Shown here: in pieces, positions 52,400 through 60,914 of the stretch
How positions within the stretch are numbered: the stretch's first letter is position 1
Layout of the letters: every line of letters starts with the position of its first letter
Assembly: GCF_900106805.1 (NCBI RefSeq)
Contig: NZ_FNNP01000003.1
Span: 186,001 to 250,000, forward strand
Direction of reading: 5' to 3'
Length of the DNA: 64,000 nt
Origin: Ruegeria halocynthiae
GTDB lineage: Bacteria > Pseudomonadota > Alphaproteobacteria > Rhodobacterales > Rhodobacteraceae
Program-made: the position numbers and the translations under genes
Notes under the pieces: generated by a model
What the model was told of the DNA's origin: nothing
Seen by the model: the letters and a program-made list of their open reading frames with translations, nothing else
Database searches by the model: none

Positions 52400-53845
52400 T
52401 CAACCTGGATCGGTGTTGTAGATCAGCCGTTCGTCACAGGGGGCGATGCGCAGAATATTGGTTGTGCCGGGGACGTTAAATGGCACACCAGCGGTCACCA
52501 CAATCTGATCCGTCTCAGACGCGAAACCAGCCGAGCGGGCCGCGCGGGCCGCACTGACCACGGCGCCCTTGAACCGCTCCAATTCCGGGGTCATGACGCA
52601 ATGGCAGCCCCAGCTCAGACACAACCGGCGCGCGGTGCCAGTTGCAGGGGTCATCGCAATGATGGGCACGCCGGGACGCTCGCGCGCGGTGAGCAGCGCG
52701 GTGGTGCCGCTTTGAGTAAAGCAACAAATGGCTTTGATATCGGTTTTCTCTGCAATCTCGCGCGCCGCAGCAACAATCCCATCGGCAATGGTCGTGCCCT
52801 TGGCCGTGCGTGAGGCGGCAATGATCTGTGTATAGGTTGGGTCGGCCTCGACCTCGATGGCAACTTTGTTCATCGTCTGAACTGCTTCGATGGGATAAGA
52901 TCCAGCCGCCGATTCCGCGCTGAGCATGATTGCATCGGTACCCTCGTATATGGCCGTGGCCACGTCCGAAACTTCGGCTCGTGTCGGCATCGGGCTTTCA
53001 ATCATACTTTCCAGCATCTGAGTGGCGACAATCACCGGCTTCGCGGCTGTGCGGCACTTGCGCACCAGACGCTTTTGAATCGGAGGCACGGCAGATACCG
53101 GCAGCTCTACACCCAAATCTCCCCGCGCGACCATGATTCCGTCCGAGGCATCAAGGATGTCATCAAATGCCTCAACCGCAGCAGGTTTTTCGATCTTTGA
53201 CAGGATTGACGCACGGCCATCGGCCAAGGCACGCGCCTCGAACACGTCCTTGGCGCGCTGAACAAAGCTGAGCGCCAGCCAGTCCACACCCAATTGGCAT
53301 ACAAATTCCAGATCATCGCGATCCTTGGCTGACAGTGCCGCCAGCGGCAGAACCACATCGGGCACGTTCACACCCTTCCGGTTCGAGATCGTACCACCAA
53401 CTTCCACTGTGCAATGCGCGAAATCCTGACCGCAATCCTGCACGATCAGGCGAATCTTGCCATCATTTACCAACAGGCGCGCGCCGGGCTCCAAAGCGGC
53501 GAAAATCTCGGGATGCGGCAGGCAGACCCGAGTGATATCCCCGGCAGCCGGGTCAAGGTCCAGACGGAACGCCGCGCCCTCTTCCAGTTCCTCCGCATCA
53601 TTGGCAAACACACCAACACGTAGTTTTGGCCCCTGAAGGTCGGCAAGAATGGCGATCGGGCTGTCCATATCCTTTTCGATCTGCCGGATGGTGCGATGCC
53701 TCTCGCGAATCTCATCATGGCTGCCGTGGCTCATGTTCAGGCGAAACACATCAGCCCCGGCCTCGTGCAGCGCGCGGATGGTGTCATAGTCATTAGACGC
53801 CGGCCCCAGCGTCGCCACGATTTTCACATTCCTCAGGCGTCGCAT
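52400..53845 (-). CDS. pyk: Pyruvate kinase
   Basis: A 481-aa glycolytic enzyme converting phosphoenolpyruvate and ADP to pyruvate and ATP. Present are the N-terminal KIVATLGPASND and FRLNMSHGSHDEI blocks, the B domain (about 70-170), the ILSKIEKPAAVEAFDDILDASDGIMVARGDLGVELP catalytic strand with the active-site lysine, and the C-terminal allosteric domain (about 350-481). Start ATG 53845 follows AGGAGAG. It is divergent from the N-formylglutamate amidohydrolase gene. Confidence 0.98.
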   Translation of the reverse strand: MRRLRNVKIVATLGPASNDYDTIRALHEAGADVFRLNMSHGSHDEIRERHRTIRQIEKDMDSPIAILADLQGPKLRVGVFANDAEELEEGAAFRLDLDPAAGDITRVCLPHPEIFAALEPGARLLVNDGKIRLIVQDCGQDFAHCTVEVGGTISNRKGVNVPDVVLPLAALSAKDRDDLEFVCQLGVDWLALSFVQRAKDVFEARALADGRASILSKIEKPAAVEAFDDILDASDGIMVARGDLGVELPVSAVPPIQKRLVRKCRTAAKPVIVATQMLESMIESPMPTRAEVSDVATAIYEGTDAIMLSAESAAGSYPIEAVQTMNKVAIEVEADPTYTQIIAASRTAKGTTIADGIVAAAREIAEKTDIKAICCFTQSGTTALLTARERPGVPIIAMTPATGTARRLCLSWGCHCVMTPELERFKGAVVSAARAARSAGFASETDQIVVTAGVPFNVPGTTNILRIAPCDERLIYNTDPG

Positions 53846-53962
53846 CAATTAGGCTCTCCTTGAACGTCTCATGTTACCGCAAACAGTGCTCGACCTGCTT
53901 ATTGCGCAATTCCCTTTCCGAGGCAACTGTCCTACACCTGCGTCAAACAAGATGACAGGCAT

Positions 53963-54700
53963 ATGACATATTCTCCGTTTTTTGTTCATGGCGCGGATCG
54001 CCCGTCGCGCTGGTTGATTACTTGCGACCATGCCACCAACATGGTGCCGCCCGACATCAATGGCGGAGACTTGGGCCTGTCACGCGAAGACATGGAACGC
54101 CACATCGCCTATGACGTGGGTGCCTACGAGGTTTCAAAGCATCTGGGTGAAATTTTGAATGCGCCGGTGGTCGCGGCCAACTTCTCACGCCTCGTCATTG
54201 ACCCGAACCGTGGCGAGGACGACCCAACGCTTCTGATGAAGCTTTATGATGGGTCGATCATTCCGGGCAACCGCGACGCCGACAAGGCCGAACGTAATCG
54301 ACGCCTGAACATGTGCTACCGCCCCTATCACGATGCGCTGGCACAGCTTGCGGCCACGCCCCATAGAGTTATCGTCTCCATGCATTCCTTTACGCGCCAG
54401 TTGCGAGGCCGCGATCCTCGGCCTTGGCACATCGGCGTATTGCACACACCGGATGAACGGTTCTCGCATCCGTTGATCAATCGGCTGAACACCGAGGGCG
54501 ACCTGTGTGTCGGCGTTAACGAACCCTACACCGGTGTCCTGCCCGGCGACGCTATCGACACGCACTGCACGGCTTATGATCGCCCAAACGTCCTAATCGA
54601 GCTGCGCAATGATCTGATCGCCGATCATGAAGGGCAGAGCGCATGGGCCGGGCGTCTGGCTACCATCCTGCAGGGCGCGTTGGCTGACAGCGGCCTTTGA
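53963..54700 (+). CDS. N-formylglutamate amidohydrolase family protein
   Basis: A 245-aa protein of the N-formylglutamate amidohydrolase (HutG-like) family. Typical blocks: WLITCDHATNMVPPD (about residues 18-32), ERHIAYDVGAYEVSKHLGEIL, NFSRLVIDPNRGEDDPTLL and HSFTRQ. The enzyme releases formate from N-formylglutamate in some histidine pathways. No other hut gene is nearby, so the true substrate, perhaps another N-acylated amino acid, is uncertain. Start ATG 53963. Confidence 0.93.
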   Translation: MTYSPFFVHGADRPSRWLITCDHATNMVPPDINGGDLGLSREDMERHIAYDVGAYEVSKHLGEILNAPVVAANFSRLVIDPNRGEDDPTLLMKLYDGSIIPGNRDADKAERNRRLNMCYRPYHDALAQLAATPHRVIVSMHSFTRQLRGRDPRPWHIGVLHTPDERFSHPLINRLNTEGDLCVGVNEPYTGVLPGDAIDTHCTAYDRPNVLIELRNDLIADHEGQSAWAGRLATILQGALADSGL

Positions 54701-54776
54701 TGTTGGGTCAATCTAGATCGCATGACATTGTGGCCCACCGTATTGGCCCCCATATATCTAAGGAAAGGAGACGACC

Positions 54777-55016
54777 ATGACTCAGGAATTCCTGACGGCA
54801 GTCTTCGGCTGGATGACTGTCCTGAACTTCGCGGTATTGCTGTTCAGTACGCTGATGATCGTCGTGTTACAGAACTGGATAGCAGATGTGCATGGCCGGA
54901 TGTTCCAGATGGAACGGGCCGACATTAAGCGCGCTTATTTCCGATATCTTGCCAACTACAAGATACTCACGATCATATTCTGTCTCATGCCATGGCTGGC
55001 ACTTAAGCTGGCGTAG
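54777..55016 (+). CDS. Small membrane protein, DUF6868-like
   Basis: A 79-aa protein with two transmembrane helices (about residues 9-35 and 60-78) and a short charged loop carrying the WIADVHGRMFQMERADIKRAYFRYLANYKI stretch, which matches the DUF6868 family of marine bacteria. AAGGAG lies eight bases before the ATG. Function unknown. Confidence 0.85.
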   Translation: MTQEFLTAVFGWMTVLNFAVLLFSTLMIVVLQNWIADVHGRMFQMERADIKRAYFRYLANYKILTIIFCLMPWLALKLA

Positions 55017-55117
55017 TATCCGATCCCGGAAATTGGGGTGCCTGCTGTACATTGTAACGTGGCTGGCGGATTGTTAGTTCAGTCCAAGGACGCAAGATAA
55101 TCATTCGGAGCCCGACC

Positions 55118-55432
55118 ATGGACAAGCAAACCGAAATCGAACTTCAGGCCGCAGCGTTTCGCCGCCTGCAGCAGCATTTGATGCAGGATCGCACCGACGT
55201 TCAGAATATCGACATGATGAATCTGACCGGGTTCTGCCGCAATTGTCTATCGCGCTGGTATCAGGAAGCCGCAAATGCCAAGGGCATCGAAATGGGCAAG
55301 GATGAGGCCCGTGAAACCTTTTATGGCATGACCATGGATGAGTGGAAGGCTAACTATCAGACCGAAGCCAGTGCTGAGAAACAGGCAGAGTTCAAGGTCG
55401 CGTTTGAAGAAAACGTAGCGAATAAAGGCTAA
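55118..55432 (+). CDS. DUF1244 domain-containing protein
   Basis: A 104-aa protein of the DUF1244 family. It contains the conserved helix AAFRRLQQHLMQDRTDVQNIDMMNLTGFCRNCLSRWYQEAA with a CxxC pair at about residues 40-43, followed by EARETFYGMTMDEWKANYQ. The family is small and helical, found across proteobacteria and algae, with no established activity. CGGAG precedes the ATG. A clear hairpin terminator follows. Confidence 0.93.
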   Translation: MDKQTEIELQAAAFRRLQQHLMQDRTDVQNIDMMNLTGFCRNCLSRWYQEAANAKGIEMGKDEARETFYGMTMDEWKANYQTEASAEKQAEFKVAFEENVANKG

Positions 55433-55447
55433 TACCCAGAAACAAAG

Positions 55448-55472
55448 AAGGCCCGCCGAATTGGCGGGCCTT
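55448..55472. terminator. Bidirectional terminator, DUF1244 / D-amino-acid transaminase
   Basis: aaggcccgcc-gaatt-ggcgggcctt, a perfect 10-bp stem, is followed by a T-rich stretch on the plus strand and TTCTTTG on the minus strand. It closes both convergent transcription units. Confidence 0.85.
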
Positions 55473-55476
55473 GTCT

Positions 55477-56337
55477 TTAGATTGCGGCCTTGCGGCTTTC
55501 GTCCAGATAGATCTCGCGTAGACGTTTTGCAATCGGGCCTGGCGTACCATCACCCAGCGCCACGCCATCAATCTCAACCACCGGCATGACAAATGCGCTG
55601 GCCGAAGTTGTGAAGGCCTCATCCGCTTCTTTTGCCTCGTCGATGGTAAACAGGCGTTCTTCGATCTCCATCTGCGCCTCGGCCGCCATGCGCAGAACCG
55701 CCTTGCGCGTGATGCCGTGCAAAATATCGTTGGACAATGGGCGGGTGACGATCTTGCCGTTATTGACGAAATAGGCGTTGTTGCTGGTGCCTTCGGTCAC
55801 GTAGCCATCTTCAATCAGCCACGCATCATCACAACCCGCCTTTTTGGCCATCATCTTACCCATCGACGGGTAAAGCAGCTGCACGGTCTTGATGTCGCGA
55901 CGACCCCAGCGGATATCTTCGATCGAGATGATCTTGGCACCCTTCTTTGCTGCCGGGCTATCGGCAAGGCCCGGCTTGTTTTGGGTAAACAGCACGAGGC
56001 TGGGCTTTGTATCAGCAGATGGGAAAACAAAATCCCGATCCCCATCCGATCCGCGGGAGACCTGCAGATAGATCAGACCTTCCTCAATGCCGTTTAACTC
56101 GACCAGCTTGCGGTGAATCTCCAGCAATTCGTCCATGCTGCAAGGTTGAACGATATCCAGCTCGTCCAAGGACCGCTTCAGACGTACTGCATGGCCTTCA
56201 AAGTCGATCAGCTTGCCATCCAGCACGCTTGTGACCTCGTATACGGCATCCGCAAACAGAAAACCCCGGTCAAAAATCGAAACACTGGCTTCGGTTTCGG
56301 GCAGATACTCGCCATTCACATAAACGGTGCGGGTCAT
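55477..56337 (-). CDS. Class IV aminotransferase, D-amino-acid transaminase type
   Basis: A 286-aa PLP enzyme of fold type IV. The catalytic lysine is in RRDIKTVQLLYPSMGK (about residue 143), the phosphate site in DGYVTEGTSNNAYFV, and the cofactor glutamate in EAFTTSASAFVMPVVEIDG. Start and spacing of YVNGEYLPETEASVSIFDRGFLFADAVYEV match D-amino-acid transaminases, which exchange amino groups between D-amino acids and 2-oxo acids (typically D-Ala and 2-oxoglutarate to pyruvate and D-Glu). Branched-chain or aminodeoxychorismate activity cannot be excluded. It is the last gene of the dgcN-dgcA operon, 11 bases after dgcA. Confidence 0.9.
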   Translation of the reverse strand: MTRTVYVNGEYLPETEASVSIFDRGFLFADAVYEVTSVLDGKLIDFEGHAVRLKRSLDELDIVQPCSMDELLEIHRKLVELNGIEEGLIYLQVSRGSDGDRDFVFPSADTKPSLVLFTQNKPGLADSPAAKKGAKIISIEDIRWGRRDIKTVQLLYPSMGKMMAKKAGCDDAWLIEDGYVTEGTSNNAYFVNNGKIVTRPLSNDILHGITRKAVLRMAAEAQMEIEERLFTIDEAKEADEAFTTSASAFVMPVVEIDGVALGDGTPGPIAKRLREIYLDESRKAAI

Positions 56338-56348
56338 GTATTGTCTCC

Positions 56349-57314
56349 TCAACCCCAGAGAGCCGCTTTGGGCGGGTGCACTCCGGCGTCATCAAAAATC
56401 AGTGGTGTATCGCGGTCTTCGGCCAACAGAAGCGGGCCGTCAAGGTCCGTTACCATCGCACCCTGCGCCAGCAGAGTTGCCGGGGCCATCGCCAACGAGC
56501 TTCCGACCATACAGCCGACCATGACATCATAGCCCTCAGCCAATGCGGCCCTGCGCAACTCCAGCGCCTCGGTCAAACCGCCGGTCTTGTCCAGTTTGAT
56601 GTTTACCACATCATACTTACCTTTGAGTGCAGGCAGACTTGCCCGGTCGTGACAGGATTCGTCAGCACAGACAGGCACAGGGCGATCCATCCCGATCAAG
56701 GCGTCGTCCTCGCCGGCTGGCAAAGGTTGCTCAACCAGCGCCACACCCAGGCGCACAAGATGCGGGGCGAGATCAGCATAGACTTCGGCAGACCAGCCCT
56801 CGTTTGCATCGATGATGATCCTGGAATTTGGTGCCCCCGCTCGTACCGCCTCAAGCCGAGGCATGTCATCCGGCGTTCCCAGTTTGATCTTCAGCAGGGG
56901 GCGGAAAGCGTTCTCTGCCGCCTGAGCCCGCATTGCCTCGGGCGTGTCCAGAGACAGCGTATAGGCTGTGATTTCAGGTCCTGGCGCGGCGATTTCTGCA
57001 AGCTCCCATGCCCGTTTTCCAGCACGTTTCGCTTCCAAATCCCACAGCGCACAATCGACCGCATTCCGCGCAGCGCCAGCAGGCAGAAGGCCCATAAGGG
57101 AATAGCGCGAGAACACCTCTGGCAGCGCTGCAATCTCGGCTTCGACCGACTCCAGAGTTTCGTCATAGCGCGCATAAGGCACACACTCGCCCCAACCATG
57201 GTGCTCGCCGTCGGAAATCCGAACCGACAACACCTTTGCCTCGGTCCGTGAGCCACGCGAAATGGTAAACACCTGCGCCAGTCGAAACACATCGCGAGAA
57301 ACTTCAATCCGCAC
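56349..57314 (-). CDS. dgcA: N-acetyl-D-glutamate racemase (enolase superfamily)
   Basis: A 321-aa enolase-superfamily enzyme of the dipeptide-epimerase branch. The first lysine pair is in LLKIKLG (about residues 136-142), metal ligands are in IIIDANEGW, VEQPL and CADESCHD, and the second lysine is in NIKLDKTGG. Family knowledge: DgcA homologues were described as racemases acting on N-acetyl-D-glutamate after DgcN in D-glutamate breakdown; older annotation is L-Ala-D/L-Glu epimerase. The GTG at 57314 has AAGGAG seven bases upstream. It lies 71 bases after dgcN and 11 before the transaminase gene, all on one strand. Confidence 0.88.
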   Translation of the reverse strand: MRIEVSRDVFRLAQVFTISRGSRTEAKVLSVRISDGEHHGWGECVPYARYDETLESVEAEIAALPEVFSRYSLMGLLPAGAARNAVDCALWDLEAKRAGKRAWELAEIAAPGPEITAYTLSLDTPEAMRAQAAENAFRPLLKIKLGTPDDMPRLEAVRAGAPNSRIIIDANEGWSAEVYADLAPHLVRLGVALVEQPLPAGEDDALIGMDRPVPVCADESCHDRASLPALKGKYDVVNIKLDKTGGLTEALELRRAALAEGYDVMVGCMVGSSLAMAPATLLAQGAMVTDLDGPLLLAEDRDTPLIFDDAGVHPPKAALWG

Positions 57315-57385
57315 GCGCCTGCTCCTTCATCTTTTGATAATTACCCGCCGGAGGCGTATTGCCCACCACCGGCAGGGTGCTTAGA

Positions 57386-58387
57386 TCACAGCGCAGTCAG
57401 CGCTTCCACCAGTTTACCGGCCCCAAACCGATAAGGATCGGTTGCCGGGATACCCATTTCGGCCTCGACCTTGGCGATGTACGCGCGCGCTTCGTCTTCG
57501 CTCAGATGCTGAGTGTTGATCGACACACCCGCAACCTGGCACTCCGGATTTGCCACGCGCGCCAGCGGCAGTGCGGTATCGCGCAGTTGCTCCAGCGTTG
57601 GCAACGTGTATTCAGGCAAGCCACGCATATGGGTGCGGGTCGGTTCGTGGCACAGGATCAGCGCATCTGGCTGACCACCATGGATCAGTGCCATCGTCAC
57701 GCCCGAATAGGACACATGGAACAGTGAGCCCTGTCCTTCGATGTGATCCCAATGGTCCGGATCATTGTCCGGTGTCAGATATTCTACGGACCCGGCCATG
57801 AAATCCGCAACGACGGCATCCAGCGGAACACCTTGCCCGGTAACCAGGATGCCGGTCTGACCGGTGGCGCGGAAGGTGGATTTCATGCCACGATTGCGCA
57901 TTTCGGCGTCCATCGACATTGCAGTATACATTTTACCGGCAGAGCAGTCGGTTCCAACCGCCAGGCACCGTTTGCCAGTACGCTTGCGACCGTTTGCGAT
58001 CGGGTAACCTACGGTCGGCACACGGACATCATGCAGGGTACACCCATGGGTCTGAGCTGCTGCAACAAGATCACCTTCGTCGCGCAGCAGGTTATGCAGC
58101 CCCGACGCCAGATCATAGCCCATTTCCAACGCAGCGATCAGAACCGCTTTCCAGGAAGCACTGATGACTCCACCCCGATTTGCAACACCAATGACGAGCG
58201 TTTTGGCGCCTGCGGCTTTGCCTTCGGCAAGCGTCAATTCCGTCAGACCCAGATCGGCGTTGCAACCTTCCAGCCTGATTTGACCCACAGCGTTCTCCGG
58301 GCGCCAGTCCCGTATGCCAATAGCCACTTTGGCTGCCAACAGGTCGGGCGCATCGCCCAAAAACAATAGGTACGGTGTCTCGATCAT
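57386..58387 (-). CDS. dgcN: D-glutamate N-acetyltransferase (DUF1611 family)
   Basis: A 333-aa DUF1611 protein, now associated with DgcN, the N-acetyltransferase for D-glutamate. The N-terminal Rossmann-like part (about 1-120) contains the GVANRGGVISASWKAVLIAALEMGYDLASGLHNLL block. The C-terminal P-loop-like part has AVGTDCSAGKMYTAMSMDAEM (about residue 148) and ATGQTGILVTGQGVPLDAVVADFMAG. The linked racemase gene supports the DgcN call. AAGGAG stands nine bases before the ATG. It is the promoter-proximal gene of the operon, divergent from malyl-CoA lyase. Confidence 0.88.
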   Translation of the reverse strand: MIETPYLLFLGDAPDLLAAKVAIGIRDWRPENAVGQIRLEGCNADLGLTELTLAEGKAAGAKTLVIGVANRGGVISASWKAVLIAALEMGYDLASGLHNLLRDEGDLVAAAQTHGCTLHDVRVPTVGYPIANGRKRTGKRCLAVGTDCSAGKMYTAMSMDAEMRNRGMKSTFRATGQTGILVTGQGVPLDAVVADFMAGSVEYLTPDNDPDHWDHIEGQGSLFHVSYSGVTMALIHGGQPDALILCHEPTRTHMRGLPEYTLPTLEQLRDTALPLARVANPECQVAGVSINTQHLSEDEARAYIAKVEAEMGIPATDPYRFGAGKLVEALTAL

Positions 58388-58682
58388 CGCGCTGCACTCC
58401 TTTGATTCTGGCTTAAGCTAGAGAACCGATTTAACGAGGGTTTCTCAAATTTTCTTCGCAACCCGCCGTCTGGCGGGACAGAATTGCGCACTTACAGAAG
58501 ATTCCGCAAAAATATTCGAAGTTATCAAATTGATCAAACTTTAAGCATCCCTGTATATACCAAATACAGTTCATGCTGCGCGCGCATTGCCGCATCAGCA
58601 CAATCAAGCTTGCGCTGCGCTGCGCAATTTAATATCCCACTGCCAGCAAGGAACGCAATTTCATTACTCAGACGAGGTTCAG
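58388..58682. promoter_or_regulatory. Divergent control region, dgcN / malyl-CoA lyase
   Basis: A 295-base AT-rich gap with no gene. It carries a hairpin near 58463-58479 (cccgccgtctggcggga) and an inverted pair ttgcgc...gcgcaa at 58610-58627, with a related attgcgcac at 58482-58490. Two divergent promoters must lie here. The ttgcgc/gcgcaa motif is a candidate regulator site; its owner is unknown. Confidence 0.5.
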
Positions 58683-59645
58683 ATGAGTTTCCGCATCCAA
58701 CCCGCCGCTCCGGCGCGCCCCAATCGTTGCCAACTGTTTGGTCCGGGCTCGAACACCAAGCTGTTTCCCAAAATGGCTGCGTCAGCAGCGGATGTCATTA
58801 ATCTGGATCTGGAAGACTCGGTGGCCCCGTCTGACAAGGATTCCGCCCGCACCAATGTGATCGAGGCGCTCAACACGGTCGATTGGGGCAACAAATACAT
58901 GTCGGTTCGGATCAACGGGTTGGACACGCCCTATTGGTATCGCGACGTGGTTGATGTGCTGGAACAGGCAGGCGACCGGCTAGACCAGATCATGATCCCC
59001 AAGGTCGGCTGTGCGGCAGATGTCTACGCAGTCGACGCTCTGGTGAGCGCTATCGAGCGCGCCAAGGGCCGGACTAAACCCATCTCTTTCGAAGTGATCA
59101 TCGAATCCGCCGCCGGATTGGCGCATGTCGAAGAGATCGCAGCTTCATCCCCGCGCCTGCAGGCGATGAGCCTCGGGGCTGCGGATTTTGCTGCTTCGAT
59201 GGGGATGCAGACCACCGGCATCGGCGGTACGCAGGAAAACTACTATATGCTGCGCGAAGGTGAGAAACACTGGTCCGATCCGTGGCACTGGGCACAGGCC
59301 GCCATCGTCGCTGCCTGCCGTACGCATGGCGTACTGCCGGTGGACGGGCCGTTCGGAGATTTCTCCGATGATGAAGGCTATGTCGCGCAGGCTAAACGCT
59401 CGGCCACGCTGGGAATGGTCGGCAAATGGGCTATCCACCCCAAGCAGATCGCGCTGGCCAACCAGGTGTTCACCCCTTCGGATGAGGCTGTGTCCGAGGC
59501 ACGAGAAATCCTGGCCGCGATGGAACAAGCAAAAGCCAACGGCGAAGGCGCGACCGTTTACAAGGGGCGTCTGGTCGACATTGCCTCGATCAAACAAGCC
59601 GAAGTCATTGTCGCGCAAGCCGAGCTGATCGCGGCAGGAAGCTAA
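58683..59645 (+). CDS. mcl1: L-malyl-CoA/beta-methylmalyl-CoA lyase
   Basis: A 320-aa HpcH/HpaI-type aldolase. It begins MSFRIQPAAPARPNRCQLFGPGSN, has the acidic INLDLEDSVAP strand (about residues 38-48), the arginine in SVRINGLDTPYWYRD and the SFEVIIESAAGLAHVEEIA metal region. These are hallmarks of Mcl1, which cleaves beta-methylmalyl-CoA to glyoxylate and propionyl-CoA (and L-malyl-CoA to glyoxylate and acetyl-CoA) in the ethylmalonyl-CoA pathway of acetate assimilation. Start ATG 58683. A hairpin terminator follows. Confidence 0.95.
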   Translation: MSFRIQPAAPARPNRCQLFGPGSNTKLFPKMAASAADVINLDLEDSVAPSDKDSARTNVIEALNTVDWGNKYMSVRINGLDTPYWYRDVVDVLEQAGDRLDQIMIPKVGCAADVYAVDALVSAIERAKGRTKPISFEVIIESAAGLAHVEEIAASSPRLQAMSLGAADFAASMGMQTTGIGGTQENYYMLREGEKHWSDPWHWAQAAIVAACRTHGVLPVDGPFGDFSDDEGYVAQAKRSATLGMVGKWAIHPKQIALANQVFTPSDEAVSEAREILAAMEQAKANGEGATVYKGRLVDIASIKQAEVIVAQAELIAAGS

Positions 59646-59652
59646 TACTCAA

Positions 59653-59684
59653 GAAAGAAGGCGCTCCATCGAGCGTCTTCTTTC
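59653..59684. terminator. Bidirectional terminator, mcl1 / PA14 gene
   Basis: gaaagaaggcgctc (59653-59666) pairs with gagcgtcttctttc (59671-59684) with one G-T pair and a 4-base loop, in the 47-base gap of two convergent genes. Confidence 0.8.
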
Positions 59685-59692
59685 AGACCCCA

Positions 59693-60271
59693 TCAACGAC
59701 CAAAAACCTCATTCGGTGTCCAGGTGAAATTTCCACCCTGCTTGCCCGATTTCATCATCAGGCAGGACGTTCCTAGTTTCTGGAAATAGACAATCTTCAG
59801 TGCATACCAGCCCGCTTTGGGCACTTCTACCGCGGTTCGTTGATTGGCCTCACAGCCTTGAATAGAATCTGAACGGCCAATCTGCTGGCCACCAACCCAG
59901 GCCTCTATACCGTCATTCGACCAAGTTTCGAGTTCGTAGGCACCAGGTGAATCAAAACGCATATACCCCGTGACCTCGGCAGCAACATTATAAGCCTGAT
60001 CGAACGTCAGAACACTCTCACCTTTGTTGGTGTCCCGATAATCCAAGCCCCGTAAGGGTTGCCCGGGCTGCGCCTTTGAAAGCATGCTCTTTGCCTGACT
60101 CAGATCGCGGATCTTCTTAATCTGGGTCCCGGTACTGATGTACTTTACATTCAACCCGGCAGTTGGACTGGGCTGAGGGCTTGCTGGCTGTAATTGCAAA
60201 GGTGCAGCTGTAGTCGAACCCGCAAATATTGCTAGGGCAGCCACAAGCGCTCCGGTGCGGAAAAATGTCAT
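59693..60271 (-). CDS. Exported PA14-like domain protein
   Basis: A 192-aa protein with a signal peptide (residues 1-22, ending TTAAP) and a Pro-rich linker. Residues about 45-180 resemble a PA14 beta-barrel: GYMRFDSPGAYELETWSNDGIEAWVGGQQI with the DG-hinge expected for carbohydrate or calcium contact, then GWYALKIVYFQKLGTSCLMMKSG. PA14 domains occur in adhesins and glycosidases. A free-standing exported copy probably binds a ligand. GGGAGAAG precedes the ATG. Monocistronic. Confidence 0.85.
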   Translation of the reverse strand: MTFFRTGALVAALAIFAGSTTAAPLQLQPASPQPSPTAGLNVKYISTGTQIKKIRDLSQAKSMLSKAQPGQPLRGLDYRDTNKGESVLTFDQAYNVAAEVTGYMRFDSPGAYELETWSNDGIEAWVGGQQIGRSDSIQGCEANQRTAVEVPKAGWYALKIVYFQKLGTSCLMMKSGKQGGNFTWTPNEVFGR

Positions 60272-60389
60272 CGTCTTCTCCCTGAGATTACGCCCGCTTC
60301 GGGAATTAACCCTGCCGGCGATATTGTTGAGATGACACTAGGCCGTGAACATTGACCTCGCAAGGTGGTTATAAATCACATTTCATCTG

Positions 60390-60842
60390 TCACGCCCGCG
60401 TATCCTTGGGTGATCCCATCACGACATATGAGGTGATCGATGTGACTTGCGGCAAGGTTCCCAGCACCTCGGTATGGAAGGTTTTGTAGGAAGGAAGGTC
60501 CGCACATTCGACCCGCAACAGGTACTCGATCGTGCCGGTGATGTTGTGACACTCTACGACTTCGGGTACCTGTTGCAGCGCACGTTCGAAGCCCTCTTGC
60601 GCCGCTTTGGTGTGTTCCCCCAGACCAACACCGATATAGGCCACGAAGCCAACGCCCAACGCCGCCGGGTTCAGGACTGCGCGATACCCCGCAATGACGC
60701 CCGCGCGCTCAAGCTCCTGCACCCGACGCAGGCACGCCGAGGGTGACAAGCCTACGCGATCCGCAAGATCGAGGTTGCTGATACGGCCGTCCCGCGACAA
60801 TTCTTGCAATATCTGTTGGTTTATCTGATCAATCTTCGCCAT
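60390..60842 (-). CDS. Lrp/AsnC family transcriptional regulator of lysE-like gene
   Basis: A 150-aa regulator: winged helix (IDQINQQILQELSRDGRISNLDLADRVGLSPSACLRRVQELE) and RAM domain (ECHNITGTIEYLLRVE). It differs clearly from the alanine dehydrogenase regulator in the same window. Its start codon is 72 bases from the divergent LysE-type exporter, the common arrangement of an amino-acid sensor controlling an amino-acid exporter. The ATG at 60842 is used; the longer frame adds eight residues without a ribosome binding site. Confidence 0.93.
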   Translation of the reverse strand: MAKIDQINQQILQELSRDGRISNLDLADRVGLSPSACLRRVQELERAGVIAGYRAVLNPAALGVGFVAYIGVGLGEHTKAAQEGFERALQQVPEVVECHNITGTIEYLLRVECADLPSYKTFHTEVLGTLPQVTSITSYVVMGSPKDTRA

Positions 60843-60914
60843 TTGTTGTGAAACTAAGCAAACCACGCACGAAAACGCAATTTCATTTGCCCGCTATGAC
60901 GAGATTATACGGTC

